Assembly: GCF_001761485.1 (NCBI RefSeq)
Contig: NC_090775.1
Coordinates: 3,851,001-3,915,000, forward strand
Direction of reading: 5' to 3'
Length of the DNA stretch: 64,000 nt
Origin: Yarrowia lipolytica
Lineage: Eukaryota > Ascomycota > Dipodascomycetes > Dipodascales
Shown here: piece after piece, positions 59,201 through 64,000 of the stretch
Numbering within the stretch: the stretch's first letter is position 1
How the letters are laid out: every line of letters begins with the position of its first letter
Position numbers and translations under genes: made by a program
Notes under the pieces: model-generated
What the model saw: only the letters and a program-made list of their open reading frames with translations
Databases searched by the model: none
Told to the model about the DNA's origin: nothing

Positions 59201-59679
59201 ATTTCGACAGCGGCACTCTCTGTAAACTGCACGGCTAACGACCGAGACACCTTGTTGACGGCTGTGGTGATCTCGTCCAGCAGCTGAACGGAGCAGCCCT
59301 CAATGTTTTCCTTGATGGCTAGACTGACGATCTCTGTGAACTTGCTGTTTCTGTAGATTCGTTCTCTTGGCATGGCCAGATCCTTGGCCATGTCTTCCCA
59401 CACAGTGATGAATAGCGTCCAGAATGCCGGGTCTGCTCGAGCCTCCTTGGCAGAGTCGGTCTTCTCGCTTATTTTGTCCATCCACCATTGCAAAACTGCG
59501 CACAACCGATGGGGAAAGTAGACGTTGAGGTTTCCGGCTACAATTTCGTTTGCAAACGGCAGAATCTGCACCAGAGGCACGCCCTTGCGTCGCAGATGAC
59601 GCGATATCGATGCTGTAGTCTGTGTTAGCGGTGGATCTCGAGTCAATTTAGCCGGTGTACTCACTTCCATATCAGCCAT
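56266..59679 (-). CDS. URB2: Pre-60S ribosome assembly factor Urb2, possible 45-base intron
   Basis: 1137 residues unspliced, from the ATG at 59679; yeast Urb2 has 1174. It is a long helical, largely featureless protein. The C-terminal block, about the last 110 residues (ARKEAARHMIYFLAAYAHIN through SRSFIRVLYADYKKQGKW), matches the Urb2/Npa2 C-terminal domain as I recall it. Urb2 acts in nucleolar 27S pre-rRNA processing with Npa1 and Dbp6. Codon 6 begins GTGAGT, and 45 bases on lies CGCTAACACAG (59664-59620): a good splice-site pair, in phase and without a stop, so both forms are translatable (1137 or 1122 residues). The shared 174-base promoter with UTP18 supports a ribosome-making role. 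Confidence 0.75.
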   Translation of the reverse strand: MADMEVSTPAKLTRDPPLTQTTASISRHLRRKGVPLVQILPFANEIVAGNLNVYFPHRLCAVLQWWMDKISEKTDSAKEARADPAFWTLFITVWEDMAKDLAMPRERIYRNSKFTEIVSLAIKENIEGCSVQLLDEITTAVNKVSRSLAVQFTESAAVEIAGDYLKTLTNFQKTGLPVGHIAGVSSWTQMILNFLERSSQGSQDMQKKCREVGSYLPYIFYLLDGEDLNKDLAHFIDYLVTKFLFDPEHFPITGLYAFTTFEVLSFSTEAPVRGYAHIIRLGEKVAATMPGTTGEKDLVVPLVSGLIQNAKQYTVELLDQCTEMGYKVEKSILVRLFNEAVPTREAFALDWQVNNERDWRLIAALVRQDPSLTATSVSLAKDISDGPDNEYTKSVMRGMATGYQLNSNMYDFIIIWVDEMAKSSKWRDPGFLPYVSDLIAKMFPDQYYDVLTHWTGKVKEEQGDIAVRNNQLYALVAIVNALLFMKLEASFDEKVLKVLSKLIKLEDEKIDSETLWRLRYIIFTKAPNTKHKIDFNEAVEPKKELFRYQFGCLCRLAEFDNVKKFDKALDKHLSYMVKKKLDGMIPFLFDRWLVILNRFAKSKRLCKIAEMAVSTYVTELVQNDQLFEQTHVWTPVLENIKDPKPLTVVPYSAFPRDIRIALVNKFSLENPTAEGLELVSRLVTSSTLGGYEIEKDVDSFCVLLDHGSALSTSICSTILKSHVQTKNQDTSKEFLETLEKKLKKNVKNNKSIQQALLYARIVSDEDSNFIKSIRKSLKTIILESNDTDLEPILNDTKSLVKVFSSSDSDEVETKLTSIISKRVASKTEHEEDTLLTSAASLLMGISKPNLAITALFLCVGEGNEQLSKWYSFHLESLSPEELRNVFVMVVRYGESAYPAFEVIIRVLSYDEHHEIDFTSLIVSAISQYVESGKQSAVFLGALASTLKRAPWAVSQYCLELILVVVSQSQATPDTFVAFTQVLSQILLSHRPRIEGRYSLIVYSLKALLSVLVKGTEVAVEDVHSLVRAVQLICEPPAYTLSKTRAAKVSLTSATQAARKEAARHMIYFLAAYAHINVTQKLDAAITVAFRPAMSSIFELVTKEDLDLANSIMDGPSRSFIRVLYADYKKQGKWTDDM

Positions 59680-59853
59680 GTTGTTGTTATCTGGGTCTGG
59701 TGTTGGGTGCACGAAATTTCCTACTCTGCATACAGGAATTTATTAGGCTCTGGAGCTTAAATAAATATTTTCAGGGTGGGTGCATTAAGCAGATTGTAAA
59801 TGGGACTTCAAAAAAATAATACCACTACACATATCGAAACTACACACAACAAA
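59680..59853. promoter_or_regulatory. Divergent promoter of URB2 and UTP18
   Basis: Only 174 bases separate the two start codons. AAATATTTTCAGG at 59763-59775, near the centre, is the AAATATTT-type element shared with other ribosome-assembly genes here. A CACACAACAAAATG leader precedes UTP18. Confidence 0.5.
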
Positions 59854-61578
59854 ATGAAATCACTGGAAGAGCTAGAGGACGCCACCGAAGGAGTCATGGT
59901 GGACATTGACGAGCATATGGAGGACTCCATGGACGTGGACTCTTCTGATGACGAGGTGCCGGATAAGGACGAGGAGGAGCTGGAGCTGGAGAAGGCCGTC
60001 TTTGGAGATCTAGAGGGCTTTGAGATGGGTATCAAGAACATTGCGCTTGAAGAGGCAGAGGAGGAGGATTCCGACGATTCCCATGATTCGGATGACGAGA
60101 ATGATTTTAACAAGATGGAGGACAACCAGTTGTTCTTTGTTGATGGAGGAGACGGGCAAAAGTACCACTCTGATGACGACTCTGACGACGATTCCGACTC
60201 GTCCATGGACTCAGATACCCTCGATGAGACTCTAGAAGAGCACGGAGGACGTGCCGCATGGGCCGACTCGGACGACGAGAACGTGCACATTTCGCTGGTG
60301 GGAGATCACGATGGTATGCTCAAGAAGCTGCGAAAGACGCAGACCCAGGACTACGTTAACGGCAAGGTGTTTTCGCGACGGCTGAGAGAACAGTATAGAA
60401 AGATCTACCGGGTCCCCGACTGGGCTGCTAATGCATTCAAGGCCAAGGCCAAGAAGGACTACGATGAGGACGACTCTGAGGGGTCCGATGAGGAGGAGCA
60501 GGACGTGCTTACAGGCACTTCTCTGAGCGAGGTGCTTCAGCGAGTCACCCAGTACTCCAACAAGGAGTCCAAACTGCTTCGACACGGCGAAATAGAGGTT
60601 GCTCGACTTCAGGACGTTAACTTTGCTGCTCCTTCTCGAGCTGCCGTGGAGGGTCTCGCTTTCCACCCCACACATTCTCTGCTTCTGACTGGAGGTTTCG
60701 ACAAGACTCTGCGACTATACCAGGTGGATGGCAAGAACAACCCTGTTGTCACCACGCTCTTCATGAGACATACTCCCTTTGCTCACGTGGCCTTCCACCC
60801 CGACGGCCAGAGAGTGTATGCTGGTGGCCGAAAGCAGAAGCATCTGTACATCTGGAATGCTGAGAGTGGAAAGGTGGAGCGAATGGCACATCTGTACGGC
60901 CATGGTGACAAGGTGCGATGTTTTGCGCAGTTCAAGCTCTCACCAGACGGAAAGTACCTTTGTGTAGTTGGAGTGGACGGCTGGCTGGCCATTCTGTCGG
61001 CTACCTCTGGACAGTGGATCGACGGCTGTAAGATTGAGGGCGACGTTGCCGACTTTGTGTGGGACGGTGGCTCCATTATTGCTGTCAACACCGCTGGACA
61101 GGTGTGGGAATACAACGTGGAAAGCCGTTCTTTCACAGCTACTTGGACCGACGAGGGAGGAGTTGGCATCACGGTGCTGGCTATCGGCGGCAAGGCTAAC
61201 CAGTGGCTGGCTATCGGCTCCGAGTCCGGCTACGTCAACGTCTACAACCGACCCAAACTTGCATTGGAGATTGCTAAGGGCCAAAGCCCCTTTGTGCCCC
61301 AGAAACCCACTGCGGTTCTCTCTAACCTAACCACCCCCGTTTCGTCGCTAGTCTTCTCTCCCGACGGACAGATGCTTGCCATGGCCTCCGACCAGAAGCG
61401 AGACTCTCTCAAGCTGGTCCATGTTCCTTCGTTCACCGTGTTCAAGAACTGGCCCACTCAACATACTTCTGTGGGAGTTGTCACCAGCGTGGCCTTCTCC
61501 CCCAGCTGCGAGTACCTGACTGTAGGTGCCACCAACGGCAGAGTCCGAATGTTCCAGCTCGCCCACTACAAGCTTTAA
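59854..61578 (+). CDS. UTP18: SSU processome WD-repeat protein Utp18
   Basis: 574 residues from the ATG at 59854 (MKSLEELEDATEG), chosen for its AAAATG context; an in-frame ATG at 59800 would add 18 residues. Yeast Utp18 has 594. Residues 1-150 are acidic and Ser-rich (DSSDDEVPDKDEEELELEKA and several SDDDSDDDS runs). The motif LREQYRKIYRVPDWA (about 174-188) is a Utp18 hallmark. WD repeats follow from about 250 to the end: AFHPTHSLLLTGGFDKTLRL, RVYAGGRKQKHLYIWN, SPDGKYLCVVGVDGWL, SPSCEYLTVGATNGRVRMF. Utp18 is part of the UtpB complex in 90S pre-ribosomes and in yeast recruits the exosome helicase Mtr4 through an N-terminal motif, which I did not verify here. Confidence 0.93.
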   Translation: MKSLEELEDATEGVMVDIDEHMEDSMDVDSSDDEVPDKDEEELELEKAVFGDLEGFEMGIKNIALEEAEEEDSDDSHDSDDENDFNKMEDNQLFFVDGGDGQKYHSDDDSDDDSDSSMDSDTLDETLEEHGGRAAWADSDDENVHISLVGDHDGMLKKLRKTQTQDYVNGKVFSRRLREQYRKIYRVPDWAANAFKAKAKKDYDEDDSEGSDEEEQDVLTGTSLSEVLQRVTQYSNKESKLLRHGEIEVARLQDVNFAAPSRAAVEGLAFHPTHSLLLTGGFDKTLRLYQVDGKNNPVVTTLFMRHTPFAHVAFHPDGQRVYAGGRKQKHLYIWNAESGKVERMAHLYGHGDKVRCFAQFKLSPDGKYLCVVGVDGWLAILSATSGQWIDGCKIEGDVADFVWDGGSIIAVNTAGQVWEYNVESRSFTATWTDEGGVGITVLAIGGKANQWLAIGSESGYVNVYNRPKLALEIAKGQSPFVPQKPTAVLSNLTTPVSSLVFSPDGQMLAMASDQKRDSLKLVHVPSFTVFKNWPTQHTSVGVVTSVAFSPSCEYLTVGATNGRVRMFQLAHYKL

Positions 61579-61840
61579 TAGTATAGATGCATATTAGAAG
61601 ATGTTTATAAGAGAATCTGAGTAGAAGGGTAAGTGTATATACTGGGTCTAGTTGGGGAGCGACTGAGTACTTTTTACCTACATTTCGAAGTAATTTAGTA
61701 AACATTAGTTGCACAGTCCGTTTAAAAACTCTATCTAACTTAAGCTCATCTATCGAAATATTTTTGCCCGACATGTACCTTAAAATTATTCTGCCAAAAA
61801 GTATACCTACGCATTTCATACTCATACACCACTTACAAAA

Positions 61841-63475
61841 ATGACTACCCCCGACCTGGAGGATAAGTCCTTCGACTCGTTCGGCCTTGATGACAGACTG
61901 TTGTCCGGCCTGGCTGCCTGCGACATGAAGCAGCCCACTCTCATTCAGAACACAACCATTCCTCTGGCTCTGGACAAGGGCGTGGATATCACAGCCAAGG
62001 CCGTCACTGGTAGTGGCAAGACGGTGGCCTACTTGCTGCCCATCTTCGAGCTGATGCTGAGAGCTGAGAAAGAGAAACGGGATATCCAGACTGCTCTGAT
62101 TGTGGTTCCCACGCGAGAGTTGTGTGAGCAGGTGTCCAAGGTGATCACCAAGCTGACCCAATTTTGCCCCCATCTCAAGTCTCTCAACGTGACTCAGCAG
62201 CTCGGAGACGACGTTATTTCTTCTCTGTTGGAAGAGAAGCCCAGCATCATTGTCGGAACACCCTCGAGGCTGCTAAAATACGCCAAGGAGATGGACTGCT
62301 CCAAGGTCGGTTATCTGGTCATCGACGAGGCAGATCTGCTGCTATCCTACGGCTACAAGGAGGATCTTATCGAGCTGTCGGAGATGCTCCCCAAGACTAA
62401 GCATACCTTCATCATGTCTGCAACACTCAACAAGGAGTCCGATCTGATGAAGCAGCAGTTCTGCAGAAGCACTGTGGCTAGTGTTGCAGTCACCGCTGCT
62501 GAGGAGGAGAGAAAACTGCTGCAGTACTACGTCAAGTGCAGCGAGAGAGATAAGTTTCTGCTGGCCTACGTCATGTTTAAGCTGCAGCTGGTCAAGGGCA
62601 AGACCATTGTCTTTGTCAACGAGATTGATCGATGCTACCGATTGCGTCTGTTCCTGGAGCAGTTTGGAATCAAGGCCTGTGTTCTCAACTCCGAGCTGCC
62701 CATCGCCTCTCGTCTTCATATTGTGGAGCAGTTCAACAAGGGTGTTTTCAACTTGCTGATCTGTACCGACGAGGCCAACAAGCTGGCTGAGGCTAGTAAA
62801 TCTGCATCCAAGCAGACCAAGGAGGTGTCCAGAGCCCATGAGTACTCTTCAACTCGAGGTCTTGATTTCATGAACGTGGCTTTTGTGCTCAACTTTGATC
62901 TGCCTCTTTCTAGCCGAGCATATGTCCACCGAGTGGGCCGAACTGCTAGAGCCAACAAGGCCGGTACCGCACTGTCTTTTGTTGTGCCTGCCGACCAATG
63001 GGGCAAGGATAAGGTGGCCAAGCTGGATACTGCTAAGCGAGATGAGAAGGTGCTCAAGAAGATCATCAAGAACCAGGAGTCACAGAACATGGAAATCAAG
63101 CCCTATTCGTTCGACATGAAGCAGGTGGAGGGCTTCCGATACCGAATGGACGACGCTTTCCGAGCCGTCACAACCGTGGGTGTTCGAGAGGCCCGAGTCA
63201 AGGAGATCAAGACCGAGTTGCTCAACTCCGAGCGCCTGGCTCGACATTTCGACGAAAACCCCGACGATCTGAAGGCTCTTCGACACGACAAGGAGCTCCA
63301 CACATCCAAGGTCCAAGCACACATGAAGCGGGTGCCCGACTACTTGTTGGGACGAAAGGGTAAGCTGGATCCTAATGTGTTTGTGCCATTCAGAAAGGAT
63401 GATAACAAAATCCACAAGAAGTATACCAAGAAGAAGAAGGGCGGCGATCCCCTCAAGTTCAAGAAGCGAAAATAG
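61841..63475 (+). CDS. DBP9: DEAD-box RNA helicase Dbp9, 60S assembly
   Basis: 544 residues. Motifs in order: SFDSFGLDDRLLSGL with QPTLIQNTTIPLAL (Q motif region), AVTGSGKTVAYLLP (motif I, about 54-67), VVPTRELCEQ (Ia), GTPSRLL (Ib), VIDEADLLLSYGY (DEAD with Leu after Asp, about 168-180), MSATLNKES (III), CTDEANKL (in the Dbp9-specific insert region), STRGLDFMNVAFVLNFDLP, and HRVGRTARANKAGT (VI). The insert between CTDEA and STRGLDF and the basic tail KKYTKKKKGGDPLKFKKRK are characteristic of Dbp9. It acts in nucleolar 27S pre-rRNA processing, like URB2. An AAATATTTTTG element lies 75-85 bases upstream. Confidence 0.96.
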   Translation: MTTPDLEDKSFDSFGLDDRLLSGLAACDMKQPTLIQNTTIPLALDKGVDITAKAVTGSGKTVAYLLPIFELMLRAEKEKRDIQTALIVVPTRELCEQVSKVITKLTQFCPHLKSLNVTQQLGDDVISSLLEEKPSIIVGTPSRLLKYAKEMDCSKVGYLVIDEADLLLSYGYKEDLIELSEMLPKTKHTFIMSATLNKESDLMKQQFCRSTVASVAVTAAEEERKLLQYYVKCSERDKFLLAYVMFKLQLVKGKTIVFVNEIDRCYRLRLFLEQFGIKACVLNSELPIASRLHIVEQFNKGVFNLLICTDEANKLAEASKSASKQTKEVSRAHEYSSTRGLDFMNVAFVLNFDLPLSSRAYVHRVGRTARANKAGTALSFVVPADQWGKDKVAKLDTAKRDEKVLKKIIKNQESQNMEIKPYSFDMKQVEGFRYRMDDAFRAVTTVGVREARVKEIKTELLNSERLARHFDENPDDLKALRHDKELHTSKVQAHMKRVPDYLLGRKGKLDPNVFVPFRKDDNKIHKKYTKKKKGGDPLKFKKRK

Positions 63476-63786
63476 ATGATATAGAATGGAAATGACAGAT
63501 TACATGGTATTGAAATAGCGGGTGTCTGCTACAAGTAAGCGGTGTGTTTTCAAGACTACAGTACACATACTGTACATAGATATATGCTGGTGTTGGTTCT
63601 GTAAGTGAGTTGTGTTATAGTCACTTGTACCAGTAGTAAAAACTTGTGGTACAGTATGTATGTATATACAGTATATTCTAAGCTATTCTATATTTGTATT
63701 GGTACGCTACTGTACATGGGTAGGTCCGGTCCAATTCTTCGTATCCTCAATTAATATCCGTTATTAAATTATGTTGTGCTTTATTC
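63476..63786. repeat. Convergent intergenic region filled with TAC/GTA palindromes
   Basis: 311 bases between the ends of DBP9 and the last gene. Words include CTACAGTACACATACTGTAC (about 63556-63575), ACTTGTACCAGTAG, GTGGTACAGTATGTATGTAT and CTACTGTACATGGG. No gene seen. Confidence 0.55.
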
Positions 63787-64000
63787 CTACTTGGAAACAC
63801 TTCTAACCCAGTATTCACTGGCACCCTCCTCTCTCATCTTAATATACTGACGAGACAACAGCAGGCCGACTTGGTACAGTTCTCGTTCCACGGCCTGCTT
63901 CTTGGTTTCCAGGTCAGCCAGATTCTGGGTCAGATTCGTCGACCTGCCTCCAGTGTTGGCAGAGAAGTTTTTGTATGTCGTGGTCGGCCCCATCTTCTTG
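63787..64000 (-). CDS. Unrecognised small coiled-coil protein, cut by the window end
   Basis: The frame is open to the right edge. From an ATG at 63993 it would encode 68 residues beginning MGPTTTYKNFSANTGGRSTN; two Lys codons precede this ATG, so the true start may lie outside the window or in an upstream exon. A heptad-like helix (LADLETKKQAVERELYQVGL, about 27-46) is followed by LSRQYIKMREEGASEYWVRS and the end SVSK. The size and single coiled coil would fit a small subunit of a larger complex, but I recognise no family. The short length and edge position limit certainty. Confidence 0.5.
   Translation of the reverse strand, partial: KKMGPTTTYKNFSANTGGRSTNLTQNLADLETKKQAVERELYQVGLLLSRQYIKMREEGASEYWVRSVSK

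Noticed and set aside
1-64000. tRNA, 5S rRNA and transposon searches by eye
   Set aside because: Yarrowia carries dispersed 5S and tRNA genes and several retroelement families, but I found no cloverleaf with A and B boxes, no 5S core, and no reverse transcriptase or transposase sequence. A covariance-model or profile search would be needed to exclude short or decayed copies.

Overview
The window is nuclear DNA of an ascomycete yeast, most consistent with Yarrowia lipolytica or a very close relative. The grounds are: proteins of budding-yeast type; strong use of CGA for arginine and C-ending codons in well-expressed genes; introns that all start GTGAGT and end with the branch motif CTAAC only a few bases before the AG; and intergenic DNA studded with TACAAGTA / TACTGTAC palindromes. 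I support 33 protein genes, two of them cut by the window edges. At least ten have introns, nearly all at the very 5' end. Several starts and first codons exist only after splicing. I saw no tRNA, rRNA, CRISPR or intact transposon.

Layout. 0-10.5 kb: golgin IMH1 (partial), copper chaperone CCS1, a glutaredoxin-like protein with an altered active site, a large BRE4-like membrane protein, the tiny oligosaccharyltransferase subunit OST4, a tyrosine phosphatase and an unknown coiled-coil protein. 10.9-19 kb: peroxisomal catalase with a start codon split by an intron, a 2.8 kb gene-free stretch, then ARL1, the splicing factor CWF18 and the mRNA 3'-end factor CLP1. 19-29.7 kb: MOT1, homocitrate synthase and an unknown membrane-anchored protein. 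31-41 kb: V-ATPase subunit a, scavenger decapping enzyme, a probable Mediator subunit 9, a disordered unknown, TOM40 and the peroxisome-inheritance factor INP1. 41-44.5 kb: 3.6 kb with no convincing gene but decayed repeat structure. 44.5-64 kb: HET-C, uracil phosphoribosyltransferase, a DUF3807 protein, and a section rich in ribosome-making genes (MRT4, an eIF1AD-like protein, RIO2, RPL33, URB2, UTP18, DBP9), interrupted by a DUF952 protein and a peroxisomal D-amino-acid oxidase. A further partial coiled-coil protein runs off the right edge.

Links between genes. ARL1 and its effector IMH1 (trans-Golgi) lie 14 kb apart. Catalase and D-amino-acid oxidase both end in the peroxisomal signal SKL, and INP1 handles peroxisome retention. 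URB2, UTP18 and DBP9 are adjacent, with URB2 and UTP18 sharing a 174-base divergent promoter. The ribosome-assembly genes MRT4, RIO2, URB2/UTP18 and DBP9 share an AAATATTT-type element 45-90 bases upstream of their starts, and RPL33 has a TTAGGG cluster of the kind bound by telomere-repeat factors. The most notable items are the OST4 intron whose retention or removal gives two proteins of equal length, the catalase start codon assembled by splicing, a 45-base stop-free intron in URB2, the Ser-for-Cys glutaredoxin, and a pair of mutually exclusive hairpins upstream of the V-ATPase gene.
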